A stretch of 32,696 nt of DNA from Desulfovibrio legallii. Lineage in GTDB: Bacteria; Desulfobacterota; Desulfovibrionia; Desulfovibrionales; Desulfovibrionaceae. Below, one piece after another: positions 16,099 through 24,062 of this stretch. The stretch covers positions 221,471 to 254,166 of the forward strand of contig NZ_SIXC01000003.1 of the NCBI RefSeq assembly GCF_004309735.1, written 5' to 3'. How positions within the stretch are numbered: the first letter of the stretch is position 1; each line of letters opens with the position of its first letter. The notes beneath the pieces were generated by a model, which saw nothing but the letters and a program-made list of their open reading frames with translations, was not told where the DNA came from and made no database searches. Position numbers and translations under genes: made by a program.

Positions 16099-17847
16099 CT
16101 ACTCTTGCGCGCCTTCCAGTTCCGCCAGGTGGTTGCGGGCGAAATCCAGGCCAGGGTCCAGTTCCAGGGCGGCCCAGAGGTGTTCGCGGGCTTCTTTGGT
16201 CTTGCCCATGAATTTTTCGCACAGTCCCAGATTGGCCAGGTCCACGGCAGACCCCTTGTCCACCCGCAGCACGGCGGCAAAGGCCTGTGCCGCGCCGCTG
16301 TAGTCGTCGGTTTTGAACCGGGCCACACCCAGCAGGTTGGCGTATTCCTTCATTTCCGGGCAGAGGTCCGCAGCCTCGGCCAGAATGGGGATGGCTTCCT
16401 GCCAGTGCCCGGCCAGGGTCTGCGCATAGCCCTGGTAAAAAGTGGCCAAGGCGCGCGCGTCGGCATCGGGCTGCAGGGGGCGGGCCGCGGCGAAAAGGGC
16501 CGAAGCCGCCTCCCAGTTCTGGGCACGCAGGGCCAGCTGTCCTTCAAAAAACGGCAGGAAATGCGCGTCGGGATAGCAGGATGCCAGCACTTCCAGCCCC
16601 TGCCGCGCCGTATCTTCGTCCGCCTCTTCCACCAGTTTGCGCCCTACAAACAGCCCCAGGCACTGGTTGCGATCCCGCTCGCGAAAGGCCAGGCCGGGGG
16701 CCACGCTGTAGTGCGCGGGAATGCCCAGGCGGGGGTGGGTGGTTTCCACCGCGTAGACCTTGGTGGGCGCAAGACCGGCCAAGGCCGCGCGCAGTTCCTC
16801 CAGAATATCGTCATGCTCCACGCTGGGCAGGCTGTCGAGAGCCACAGTGGGGCCTGTTTGCAGCCATTGGGTCTGGGCAAGCTCGGTAAATTTGGGCAGG
16901 CCGGAAGCCTCGTAGCAGGCATTGGTGCAGAAATCGCCAGCCAATTGCGCCACCTCGGTCACGGCCCGCACCGCAGCCTTGGCCGGAGAAGCCGCCGTAC
17001 CCGCCGTGAAGACGATTTCGGAGCTTTGGGGAAAGGTGGTGGGATCCCAGGCCAGGGCGGCCACTGTGGGCACGGGCATGCCCAGCGAAAAATCTTTGAG
17101 CAGCAGGCGCACGCCCTGTTGCGCGAAATCTGCCAGCAGTTCGCCCAGCACAGGGTCCAGCAGGCAGGATTGGGGGTCGATGGTGGGCAGGGCGGGGCGC
17201 TCTCGGTCTACACGGCAGCAGACGTGTCGCTCCACCAGTTCGCAGAGCCCCTGCAACAGCGACTCCTCCGGCGTGTTGCCCGCCGAAGTGCCGTTGAACT
17301 CGCCCAGCAGTTTGAACCAGTCCAGGGGCAGCCAGACTGTGGCGCCGTTGTCGAGGCGGGTGGCCGGGTAGAACTGCCAGGCGCAGCAGTCCAGCACGCG
17401 CCGGGCCGCCGCGGGCGCAAGGCTCGTTTCGTCCACCGAACGCAGCATTTCTTCCACCGGCAAAAGGTCCGCGCCGAACAGCGTTTCCGCCTCGCTCCAG
17501 GTGGCGGTGCGCAGCTGCGGGCGTTGCTGCCAGAAGTGGAAGAAGGCAAAGCGCTCCATCAGTTCCATGAGGGCTGAGGCTTCGGCCTGCTCCGGCGAGG
17601 ATCCCTTGCCCATCTGCTTACGGGTAGGCATGATGCGCCGGGCGTCCGCGCCGCATTCGCTGAGAAAAACAGGAATGCCCAGGCGGCCCACATCCACGCG
17701 CCGGGTGCGGCTGAGCACATCCAGATGCGAGGCCGTCAGGCGTTGCCGCACGCGGGCTATGGTCTGGGCCGGGCTCATGGCCTTGTCCAGGTCGCGGGTG
17801 TAGCCCTTGGGGCAGGAAGTCAGGGTAACGCGGGGCAGGCTGTTCAT
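16099..17847 (-). CDS. YcaO-domain protein with C-terminal TPR repeats
   Basis: A 582-residue fusion. Residues about 1-390 are a YcaO domain, the ATP-dependent backbone-amide activating fold used for azoline or thioamide formation and, in E. coli YcaO, linked to ribosomal S12 methylthiolation. The ATP-site helices are visible at about 81-100 (PEQAEASALMELMERF) and 185-209 (NGTSAGNTPEESL, then GLCELVERHV). From about 400 to the end are TPR-like helical pairs (ALATFYQGYAQTLAGHWQEA, SAVDLANLGLCEKFMGKTKE). No ThiF/E1-like partner, TfuA, dehydrogenase or precursor peptide is seen nearby, so this is not an evident RiPP cluster. The start overlaps the stop of the upstream methyltransferase gene (ATGA), so the two are co-translated. 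The modified substrate is unknown. Confidence 0.9.
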   Translation of the reverse strand: MNSLPRVTLTSCPKGYTRDLDKAMSPAQTIARVRQRLTASHLDVLSRTRRVDVGRLGIPVFLSECGADARRIMPTRKQMGKGSSPEQAEASALMELMERFAFFHFWQQRPQLRTATWSEAETLFGADLLPVEEMLRSVDETSLAPAAARRVLDCCAWQFYPATRLDNGATVWLPLDWFKLLGEFNGTSAGNTPEESLLQGLCELVERHVCCRVDRERPALPTIDPQSCLLDPVLGELLADFAQQGVRLLLKDFSLGMPVPTVAALAWDPTTFPQSSEIVFTAGTAASPAKAAVRAVTEVAQLAGDFCTNACYEASGLPKFTELAQTQWLQTGPTVALDSLPSVEHDDILEELRAALAGLAPTKVYAVETTHPRLGIPAHYSVAPGLAFRERDRNQCLGLFVGRKLVEEADEDTARQGLEVLASCYPDAHFLPFFEGQLALRAQNWEAASALFAAARPLQPDADARALATFYQGYAQTLAGHWQEAIPILAEAADLCPEMKEYANLLGVARFKTDDYSGAAQAFAAVLRVDKGSAVDLANLGLCEKFMGKTKEAREHLWAALELDPGLDFARNHLAELEGAQE

Positions 17848-18563
17848 GGACGCTCCAGAATGAGGATGCTGTACAGGCGGCGCTGGTCCTGGCCGTCTTC
17901 GTCGTGCGCAGTGACGCCGATGTGACCTTCAGTGATCGTGAAGGTTTTGGCCGCCAGCTTGGCAAAGTGCGGTTGGGCGCGGGCCATGTCCGTGCAGAAC
18001 AGGGCCTTGCCGCCGGGGGCCAGGTGGCGGTCCACAAATTTGATCAGGGGGCGGTGCAGGGACTCCAGATAGAGCAGTTCCGAGGCCGCCATGAGGTCAA
18101 AGCCCGCCGCAAAGCGCGGGTCGCGCCCCGGCGCGGTCACGTCCACCCTGGTCACTTCAAGACGTTCGCCCAGGCCGTTGCGCAGGGCGTTGGCGCGGGC
18201 AAAGCGCAGGGCGTCTTCCACCACGTCGCTCACCACCATGCGCGCAAAGCCGTAGCGCGCGGCCACCAGGCTCAGCACGCCGCAGCCCGCGCCCAGCTCC
18301 AGCAGACTTTTGCTCTCCGGGGCGTATTTGCGCAGCAGGCGACCCAGTACAAAAGAGCCCGGCCAGACCTTGGCCCAGAGGGGTAGATCCTTGAGCGGAT
18401 TGTGAACGGCCTTGCGCTGCAAAAGTTTGTCAATGTATTGCGGCATGTTGCGTATAGTGAGCACGTGCAGGGTGTTGTCGTCCACTGCCAGGGGCTCAAA
18501 ATCCACATCAAAATCCTGTCGGATGCGGGCGAGCAGGGCGTCCAGGGGTGCATCTGCGGTCAT
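17844..18563 (-). CDS. class I SAM-dependent methyltransferase
   Basis: A 239-residue Rossmann-fold methyltransferase. SAM-binding motif I is LLELGAGCGVLSLVAA; motif II follows in MVVSDVVEDALRFARANA; AASELLYLE occupies the motif IV position. The motif I form and the LWAKVWPGSFVLGRLL segment before it resemble the METTL/ETFB-lysine type of protein methyltransferases, so a protein substrate is plausible, but I cannot name it. The ATG at 18563 has AAGGA upstream. It overlaps the YcaO gene by 4 nt as the first gene of a two-gene operon, and is divergent from prmA across 142 nt. Confidence 0.87.
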   Translation of the reverse strand: MTADAPLDALLARIRQDFDVDFEPLAVDDNTLHVLTIRNMPQYIDKLLQRKAVHNPLKDLPLWAKVWPGSFVLGRLLRKYAPESKSLLELGAGCGVLSLVAARYGFARMVVSDVVEDALRFARANALRNGLGERLEVTRVDVTAPGRDPRFAAGFDLMAASELLYLESLHRPLIKFVDRHLAPGGKALFCTDMARAQPHFAKLAAKTFTITEGHIGVTAHDEDGQDQRRLYSILILERP

Positions 18564-18705
18564 GAAGCGCGATCCTTATAAAAATAATGCGTGCTGAAAT
18601 TTTGCCTTTTACCCGGATTCGTCCTGCAAGGCAATCCTCTGGGTCTGACGCGGGCTCGACCCAGCGGCGAAAATCTGGCAGACTGCCGGCGTGTAAGGAG
18701 ACGTC

Positions 18706-19551
18706 ATGAAACAGATTTTTCGTTGGGAGCTGACCGTTCCGGAGGCGGATTTCGACCGGGCTACAGGCTTTTTGACCCTGCGTGTGCCCTTCGGCTGGGA
18801 AGAGCAGAGTCTGCCCACCGGAGAAACGGTTTTTCGCGTGCACTGCGACAATCCGGATTTTGTGCAGCAACTGCGGCAGGACAGCCTGGCCTGGCTGCCG
18901 GAGGCCGTCTGCCAGGTGGACAGCCTGGAGGCGCAGGACTGGCTGGCCGCCTGGCGGCAGTTTTTTACCCCGGTGGTCTGCGGGCGTTTTGTGGTGCTGC
19001 CGCCCTGGCTGGCGGAAGACCCCGCCTTTGCAGACAAAATACGCATTATTATTGAGCCCAAAAGCGCCTTCGGCACCGGGCATCACGCCACCACGGCCCT
19101 TTGCCTGGAAGTGCTGAGCAGCCTGCTGGACGCGGGACGTCTGCGAGCCGGTCAGACTTTTCTGGACCTGGGTACGGGCTCCGGCGTGCTGGGCATTGCC
19201 TGCTGCAAAAGTGGGTTGAGGGGGCTGGGGCTGGATATCGACCCCCTGGCCGTGGAAAATGCGGAAGAAAATCGCGCCCGCAACGCCGTGCCCGGTCTGG
19301 ACCTGGGGTTGGGCGGCGTGGAGGCCGCCGAAGGCCATACCTATGATTTGATCCTGGCCAACATTCTGGCCCGGCCCTTGACGGAAATGGCCCCGGACCT
19401 GGTGCGCCGTCTGACCCCCGGCGGCTGCCTGGTGCTTTCCGGCCTGTTGGATATTCAGGCCGACGGCGTCACGGCGGCCTATGCGGCGCAAGGGCTGCCC
19501 GCACCGCGCCAGGTGGCGCGGGAAAGTTGGCGGGCCCTGATCTGGAAGTAG
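18706..19551 (+). CDS. prmA: ribosomal protein L11 methyltransferase
   Basis: Methylates amino groups of ribosomal protein L11 with SAM. 281 residues, near the usual size. The N-terminal substrate-binding domain is followed by the diagnostic IEPKSAFGTGHHATTALCLE, motif I FLDLGTGSGVLGIA, the acidic end of beta-2 LGLDIDPLAVENA, and DLILANILARPL in place of the NPPY motif, as typical for PrmA. The ATG at 18706 has TAAGGAG. It is divergent from the methyltransferase/YcaO operon and followed at once by a small membrane protein gene. Confidence 0.93.
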   Translation: MKQIFRWELTVPEADFDRATGFLTLRVPFGWEEQSLPTGETVFRVHCDNPDFVQQLRQDSLAWLPEAVCQVDSLEAQDWLAAWRQFFTPVVCGRFVVLPPWLAEDPAFADKIRIIIEPKSAFGTGHHATTALCLEVLSSLLDAGRLRAGQTFLDLGTGSGVLGIACCKSGLRGLGLDIDPLAVENAEENRARNAVPGLDLGLGGVEAAEGHTYDLILANILARPLTEMAPDLVRRLTPGGCLVLSGLLDIQADGVTAAYAAQGLPAPRQVARESWRALIWK

Positions 19552-19553
19552 CT

Positions 19554-19847
19554 GTGCCGGGCCTTGCGCCGCCTCCCGGCTTGTCGCCCGCACCGTCCGC
19601 GCCTCTGACGCTCTGGCTGCCGCCCGCTGCTGCGCCGATCTGGCTGGCCGTGGGGCTGCTGGCGTTGGGCGCGGCTGCGCAGGTCGTGGGGTATAGCCTC
19701 GGTCGGGTGGGGCCGCTGCTGTGGGGGGCGGGGCTGGTGCTGGGGGCGGCCTGGCTGGACAAGGATGTGACCCTGGCCGTGGGGCAACTGCTGGTGACGG
19801 CGCTGGCCTTGCCCCTGACGCGGGAACGTGGGCGGCGCAGACCCTGA
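19554..19847 (+). CDS. small two-helix membrane protein, unknown function
   Basis: A 97-residue frame beginning at a GTG two bases after the prmA stop (GGAAG upstream); an in-frame TTG at 19527 inside prmA is an alternative. After a Pro-rich start come two or three hydrophobic stretches (WLAVGLLALGAAAQVVGYSL; PLLWGAGLVLGAAWLDK; AVGQLLVTALALPL) and a basic tail RERGRRRP. Tight coupling to prmA and a clear membrane pattern support a real gene. I do not recognise the family. Confidence 0.6.
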   Translation: MPGLAPPPGLSPAPSAPLTLWLPPAAAPIWLAVGLLALGAAAQVVGYSLGRVGPLLWGAGLVLGAAWLDKDVTLAVGQLLVTALALPLTRERGRRRP

Positions 19848-19998
19848 CCCACGGGCCCGAATCTGCAGACGGGCCGCGTGCCCCGGCCTTGTGCCCCTGG
19901 TTGGCGGAATTCTTTACGGCACGCCGGAGCGCACGTTACCGCGCTCTTTGGAAAGATCCCTGGCAGACCGGCCTTCAGGTCCGCCTGCTCCAGACCTG

Positions 19999-20049
19999 AC
20001 CGCCATGGACGGCCCAGAGGGACTGTGCCCTTAGGGCGTCCACGGCGGT
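19999..20049. terminator. large imperfect hairpin between convergent genes
   Basis: ACCGCCATGGACG near 19999-20011 pairs, with a mismatch, with CGTCCACGGCGGT at 20037-20049, and AGGG/CCCT pair inside the loop. It sits between the small membrane gene and tpx. T-runs are poor on both strands, so termination strength is uncertain. The rest of 19848-20074 shows no convincing gene. Confidence 0.5.
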
Positions 20050-20074
20050 TTGTTGCAAAAGCCGCGCAGGGTCT

Positions 20075-20578
20075 TTAGGCCAGTTTTTTCACCGCTTCCA
20101 AGGCTGCCGCATAGTCGGGTTCATGGGCTACTTCGGGCACGATCTGGCTGTAGGCCAGGGTGCCGTCCGGGGCCACCACGAAGATGGTGCGCGCCAGAAG
20201 GTGCAGCTCGTTGATAAGCACGCCGTAGGCTTTGCCAAAGTTCGCTTCCTTGTAGTCCGAAAGGGTCTGCACCGCGCTCACACCGGCGGCCCCGCACCAG
20301 CGGGCCTGGGCAAAGGGCAGGTCGCAACTCACGGCCACAATGCGCACTTTATCTGAAAGCGCGGCGGCTTCTTTATTGAAACGGCGCACCTCCATATCGC
20401 AGACGGGCGTGTCCAGCGAAGGCACGCTGACCAGTACCAGCACCTTACCGGCAAAATCCTTCAGACCTTTTGGGCTCATATCCGTGGCGGTGAGCGTAAA
20501 ATCCGGCGCTTTCTGCCCCACGGCGGGCTGGTTGCCGCTCAAGTGCATGGTCGTACCTTTAAACGTGACGGTATTCAT
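20075..20578 (-). CDS. tpx: thiol peroxidase (peroxiredoxin)
   Basis: Reduces hydrogen peroxide and alkyl hydroperoxides using thioredoxin, important for an anaerobe meeting oxygen. 167 residues, the Tpx length. Peroxidatic C60 sits in PSLDTPVCDMEVRRF; resolving C95 is in DLPFAQARWCGA; a further C85 precedes it. The ATG at 20578 has AAGGAG about 7 nt upstream and the usual Tpx N-terminus MNTVTFKGTTMHLSGNQP. The gene is divergent from hslU, with a dyad-bearing promoter region between them. Confidence 0.96.
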   Translation of the reverse strand: MNTVTFKGTTMHLSGNQPAVGQKAPDFTLTATDMSPKGLKDFAGKVLVLVSVPSLDTPVCDMEVRRFNKEAAALSDKVRIVAVSCDLPFAQARWCGAAGVSAVQTLSDYKEANFGKAYGVLINELHLLARTIFVVAPDGTLAYSQIVPEVAHEPDYAAALEAVKKLA

Positions 20579-20630
20579 GGTCAACTCCTTGTTGCTCGGG
20601 TTGTCCGCACTGTGCCGCAGGCTTGTGGGA

Positions 20631-20653
20631 TTGTCAATAACTATTCCTGACAA
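20631..20653 (-). promoter_or_regulatory. dyad and -35 element upstream of tpx
   Basis: TTGTCA (20631-20636) and TGACAA (20648-20653) form an inverted repeat with an 11-nt centre, of the form seen in LysR-type sites. On the minus strand it contains a perfect TTGACA (20637-20632) about 54 nt upstream of the tpx start; the -10 (CACAGT at 17 nt) is poor, as expected for an activated promoter. Confidence 0.4.
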
Positions 20654-20716
20654 GAAGGGTTCTTGCCTGATTGCAGCATACGCGGGGGGCAGCGATGCCG
20701 CAAGTCCGGCCTGCGC

Positions 20717-20744
20717 TTGCCAGACGCCGGAAGGTGCTTATACT
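20717..20744 (+). promoter_or_regulatory. hslU promoter
   Basis: TTGCCA (20717-20722), 16-nt spacer, TATACT (20739-20744), a good sigma-70 match. The expected start is near 20751, giving a leader of about 26 nt before the hslU ATG. Confidence 0.6.
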
Positions 20745-20776
20745 ACAGATGCAGTTACCCCAAGCAGGAGCGTTTG

Positions 20777-22090
20777 ATGAGCACGTTGACACCCCGGCAG
20801 ATTGTGGCCGAACTGGATAAATTTGTCATAGGGCAGGAGCAGGCCAAGCGTATGGTGGCTGTGGCCGTGCGCAACCGCTGGCGGCGGCAGCACCTGGACC
20901 CGGAGCTGCGGGACGAGGTCTCGCCCAAGAACATCATTATGATGGGCCCTACGGGCGTGGGCAAAACGGAGATAGCCCGGCGGCTGGCCAAACTTTCCGG
21001 CGCGCCCTTCATCAAGGTGGAGGCCACCAAGTTTACAGAAGTGGGCTATGTGGGCCGGGATGTGGAATCCATGGTGCGCGATCTTATGGAAATCGGCATC
21101 AACCTGGTGCGCGAGGAGGAAAACGCCCGCGTGCGCAAGGCTGCCGAAGCCGCGGCGGAATCCCGCCTCATGGATCTGCTGTTGCCCAGTTCTTTCGGCG
21201 TGACTGACCGCGCGGACACGCGGGAAAAACTTTTGCAGCAGTTTCGCCTGGGTTTTCTGGACCAGCGTGAAGTGGAGCTGGAAGTGACCGAGCAGGGAGG
21301 CATGGGCGTGGACGTCTTTGCCATCCCCGGCATGGAGCAGGTGGGCGGCCAGATGCGCGACATGTTCAGCAAGGCTTTTCCACCCAAGCGCAGCCAGCGC
21401 AAAATGAAGGTGCGCGACGCCTTTAACGTGCTGGTGCAGGAAGAGTCCGGCAAGCTGGTGGACCAGGAAGCCCTGGTGGACCGCGCCCGTGAGCGCGTGG
21501 AGCAGACCGGCATTATTTTTATCGACGAGATCGACAAAATTGCCAGCACCTCGCAGAACCATACTTCGGACATTTCACGTGAGGGCGTGCAGCGCGATTT
21601 GCTGCCCATTGTAGAGGGCAGCTCCGTCAACACCAAGTACGGCATGGTGCGTACGGATCATATCCTGTTCATTGCCGCCGGGGCCTTTCACTTCAGCAAG
21701 CCCTCGGACATGATTCCTGAATTGCAGGGCCGTTTCCCCTTGCGCGTGGAACTGCAGGCTTTGGGCAAGGAAGAATTTTTGCGCATTCTCAAAGAGCCGG
21801 ACAATGCCCTGACCAAGCAATACGCGGCCTTGCTGCAGACCGAGCAGATCCGCCTCAGCTTTGCAGACGATGGCCTGGAAGAAATTGCCGCCTTTGCCGA
21901 AGACACCAACGCCCGCACCGAAAATATCGGCGCACGGCGGCTGTACACCATCATGGAAAAAATTCTGGCGGACCTTTCCTTTGACGCGCCCGAAATGCCC
22001 GGTGCGCAGGTGGTGGTCAACAAGGCCTATGTGGCCGAAAAACTTCAGGACGTGCGCAACGATCAGGATCTGAGCCAATATATTCTGTAA
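20777..22090 (+). CDS. hslU: HslU, ATPase subunit of the HslUV protease
   Basis: AAA+ unfoldase that feeds proteins to the HslV peptidase. 437 residues. Walker A GPTGVGKT is at 57-64, with the pore motif GYVGRDVES after it; Walker B is IIFIDEIDK at about 245; the sensor-2 arginines are in [13 protein letters not shown]. The variable I-domain lies between. The C-terminal tail ends DLSQYIL, like the HslV-docking tail of known HslU, so an HslV partner is expected although none is encoded here. The ATG at 20777 has AGGAG; the open frame before it is not HslU-like. Confidence 0.97.
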   Translation: MSTLTPRQIVAELDKFVIGQEQAKRMVAVAVRNRWRRQHLDPELRDEVSPKNIIMMGPTGVGKTEIARRLAKLSGAPFIKVEATKFTEVGYVGRDVESMVRDLMEIGINLVREEENARVRKAAEAAAESRLMDLLLPSSFGVTDRADTREKLLQQFRLGFLDQREVELEVTEQGGMGVDVFAIPGMEQVGGQMRDMFSKAFPPKRSQRKMKVRDAFNVLVQEESGKLVDQEALVDRARERVEQTGIIFIDEIDKIASTSQNHTSDISREGVQRDLLPIVEGSSVNTKYGMVRTDHILFIAAGAFHFSKPSDMIPELQGRFPLRVELQALGKEEFLRILKEPDNALTKQYAALLQTEQIRLSFADDGLEEIAAFAEDTNARTENIGARRLYTIMEKILADLSFDAPEMPGAQVVVNKAYVAEKLQDVRNDQDLSQYIL

Positions 22091-22102
22091 CAATTGTCCG
22101 GC

Positions 22103-22124
22103 GCGGGGCGGGCTACCGCCCCGC
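22103..22124. terminator. GC-rich hairpin at the hslU/rhomboid junction
   Basis: GCGGGGCGG (22103-22111) and CCGCCCCGC (22116-22124) form a perfect 9-bp stem with a GCTA loop that contains the rhomboid stop codon. No T-run on either side. Possible terminator or 3'-end stabiliser for hslU. Confidence 0.4.
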
Positions 22125-23105
22125 CGCGGCAAAAGCCCACAGCCAGGCCGCTGCCGGCAGAGCCAGGGCCAAGGCAAAGGCCGCTGCCTGGCGTAAGGCC
22201 GAGGGCCGCACCCCCACGCGCCGCAGCGGTAGCAGGCCCAGGGCCAGACCGCAGACCAGCCCGGCCACATGGGCTAGATAGTCCGTATTTTCTCCTTCCG
22301 TCCCCAGCATGGCCAGCAAGGCCGCTCCAGCAGCCACGGGCAGCATGGCTTTGCGCCAGTGGCGTTCCCGTCGGGCCATGGCCCCGGCCAGCCCCCCTAT
22401 GGCGGCAAACAGGGCGGAGGAAAAGCCCAGACTGGTAAAGGCCCCAGGCCGCAAGGGCACGGTCAGCGCATTGCCCGCCGCCCCTCCCAGCAGGGTCAGC
22501 AGCACGGCCGACCCTGGCCCAACACAGCGGGCCAGCAAAATCAGAAACAACGCCCCAAAAACCACATTGCCGCACAAGTGGGTGAGCCCGGCGTGCAGGG
22601 TCAGGGCCGTGACTACCCGATACCATTCACCGAACACACGCACGCGCACCGCGTCCAGCATCCCGGCGGTGGCCCAGGTTTCCGGCGGCGGCAAGCACAC
22701 GGGCACAGGCCACCAGCCTGCCCGCCAGCCGTGCCAGAGCACCAGCGGCAGCAAGGCCAGAATGGAAAGATAACTGTAGGGGAAAGGCCGCCAGGGCGTC
22801 CGGGGCGGGCGCGGTTTCTGCTCCTGCACAAATTCCGTCAGTTCCAGGCGCGCCCGCTGCTCCAGCAAGGGCGGCACATAGGCGCACAGTTGTCCTCCAA
22901 AGCAAACCGTCCTGCACGGAATGCGGCAGGCCTCCAGCACCAGCAGACGGTCGCGGGCACGGGCGTAGCCTGCCGCGCCCTCCACTTCCAGAATTTTGCG
23001 CCAGAATGGGGGGACGGAACCGGGCCTGCGCCGCACGCGCCAGCGCCCGGCAGGCAAGGGATGGCGGGAGGAAGAAGAAACAGCGCGCATACGGCATGGT
23101 AGCAT
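22113..23105 (-). CDS. rhomboid-family intramembrane serine protease with N-terminal extension
   Basis: About 330 residues if read from the ATG at 23105; an ATG at 23090 is equally possible since neither has a clear ribosome site. The C-terminal two thirds form a six-helix rhomboid core: HAGLTHLCGN after helix 1, the catalytic serine S229 in GFSSALFAA, and the catalytic histidine H279 in LAHVAGLVCG. The first 120 residues are a soluble domain (LLVLEACRIPCRTV, YVPPLLEQRARLELTEF) resembling small DUF2007-like sensor domains; this comparison is tentative. The gene is convergent with hslU, 22 nt apart. Substrate unknown. Confidence 0.85.
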   Translation of the reverse strand: MLPCRMRAVSSSSRHPLPAGRWRVRRRPGSVPPFWRKILEVEGAAGYARARDRLLVLEACRIPCRTVCFGGQLCAYVPPLLEQRARLELTEFVQEQKPRPPRTPWRPFPYSYLSILALLPLVLWHGWRAGWWPVPVCLPPPETWATAGMLDAVRVRVFGEWYRVVTALTLHAGLTHLCGNVVFGALFLILLARCVGPGSAVLLTLLGGAAGNALTVPLRPGAFTSLGFSSALFAAIGGLAGAMARRERHWRKAMLPVAAGAALLAMLGTEGENTDYLAHVAGLVCGLALGLLPLRRVGVRPSALRQAAAFALALALPAAAWLWAFAAAGR

Positions 23106-23270
23106 CGGGCCCGCTGCAGCTCAACTGCCCCCCAGCCAGCCCTTCCTTTAAAAAAATGGGCGCTGTCTGGAATATACCGAGCTGTGTCGGCTTCACTGCT
23201 GTGCTTTACGCAGACGCTTGCAGCCACGGGATAGCTGCCGGGCTTGCCTTGGACGGATGGGGTGGCCGTA

Positions 23271-23397
23271 TAGAGCAGTTAGCGAATGAAATGAGCTAAC
23301 TGCTCTGCAAGGATTTTCTTGAAAATCCTTGCCACGAAATGCGAGAAGGCAGGCTTTTGCCTGCCGTAAGCGAGCATTTCAAGTGTTAAATACTCTA
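23271..23397. repeat. 127-bp TA-bounded palindromic repeat, copy B (inverted)
   Basis: Reverse-complement copy of 9099-9225, the same length, with two changes in one terminal repeat (GAGTATTTA for GAGCAGTTA) and one A-to-G change that lengthens the terminal hairpin stem to 11 bp (GAGCAGTTAGC/GCTAACTGCTC). Located between the rhomboid gene start and the rpmB terminator. The surrounding 23106-23465 stretch otherwise holds only a small palindrome, GCGCCTGAGGCGC at 23419-23431. Confidence 0.9.
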
Positions 23398-23457
23398 GTC
23401 GGGATACAGCGCAATTGGGCGCCTGAGGCGCTTGAGTGACGGTACTGCGGAGCAGAG

Positions 23458-23497
23458 AAAAAAATAAGACCCCGACAGAAAAGCCTGTCGGAGTCTT
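23458..23497 (-). terminator. rho-independent terminator of rpmB
   Basis: Read on the minus strand, AAGACTCCGACAG (23497-23485) pairs with CTGTCGGGGTCTT (23478-23466, one G-U) and is followed by ATTTTTTT. A textbook terminator 36 nt beyond the rpmB stop. Confidence 0.93.
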
Positions 23498-23532
23498 CCT
23501 GCGAAAACAGCTTCGCGTAAAAATTGTCCAGG

Positions 23533-23742
23533 TTAGCTCTCTTTGCGCACCAGGGGCTTAGTCACTACGCCGGAGCGCAGGCAACGGGTGCACACGGTGA
23601 GCGTACGCACGCTGCCGTCAGCAAACTGATGGCGCACGCGCTGCAGATTGGGGGCGAAGCGACGCTTGGTCTTGATATTGGAGTGGCTCACAAGATTGCC
23701 AACCTGGGGCTTTTTGCCGCAGAACACGCATTCCTTGCTCAT
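23533..23742 (-). CDS. rpmB: 50S ribosomal protein L28, zinc-ribbon form
   Basis: A 69-residue large-subunit ribosomal protein. [20 protein letters not shown] begins the typical L28 pattern. Two cysteine pairs, C5/C8 and C51/C54 (VCTRC), make it the zinc-binding form and not the cysteine-free paralogue that some bacteria keep for zinc shortage. The ATG at 23742 has GGAGGA upstream. It is a single-gene unit with its own terminator and at least one promoter. Confidence 0.97.
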   Translation of the reverse strand: MSKECVFCGKKPQVGNLVSHSNIKTKRRFAPNLQRVRHQFADGSVRTLTVCTRCLRSGVVTKPLVRKES

Positions 23743-23834
23743 ATTTTCCTCCGCAGATGCAAAAAAAATTGGCGGCAAAAACGAGGCCCGGCGTCAAAAA
23801 GCACCTCTGGGCGGGCATGACCGCGCGAAACGGT

Positions 23835-23863
23835 TATATAGTCCATGCCGGAGGAAAAGGCAA
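23835..23863 (-). promoter_or_regulatory. rpmB promoter
   Basis: Minus strand: TTGCCT (23863-23858), 17-nt spacer, TATATA (23840-23835). Predicted start near 23828, giving an 85-nt leader before rpmB. Confidence 0.6.
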
Positions 23864-23968
23864 GAAATTTTCCCGAAAAACCTTGCACAAAATACCCTGC
23901 GGCATCTGGCCTGGGCAAGCCGTAAGGGCCCCCGGCACATGGTGTAAAAAAGCCTTGTAATCTCGTCT

Positions 23969-23977
23969 ATTATAGCA
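23969..23977 (-). promoter_or_regulatory. second possible promoter upstream of rpmB
   Basis: Minus strand TGC-TATAAT: a perfect -10 with the extended TGn element. The -35 is poor. A transcript from here would run toward rpmB with a leader over 200 nt. The 320-nt stretch 23743-24062 has no convincing gene. Confidence 0.4.
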
Positions 23978-24043
23978 AAGTCCAAGAACGGCCGTGTGTT
24001 GAGGCGGTCGCAGGGGAAAAATCACGCCGCCATCTGGCTTGGA

Positions 24044-24061
24044 GCGCCGCTGTTGCGGCGC
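24044..24061 (-). terminator. hairpin at the end of the ABC importer operon
   Basis: GCGCCGC (24044-24050) and GCGGCGC (24055-24061) form a 7-bp stem immediately after the stop of ATPase 2; a TTTTT run follows only about 25 nt later on the minus strand. Weak terminator candidate. Confidence 0.4.
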
Positions 24062-24062
24062 A

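Noticed and set aside
16078..17577. 499-codon plus-strand frame opposite the YcaO gene
   Set aside because: Antisense open frame caused by GC-rich codon use; the YcaO motifs are on the other strand.
19828..20034. Short plus-strand frames in the prmA/tpx gap
   Set aside because: They overlap the terminator-like hairpin, have no ribosome site and no recognisable protein pattern.
23941..24010. tRNA or small RNA gene in the spacer after the importer operon
   Set aside because: No cloverleaf or T-loop consensus; only a possible promoter was found.
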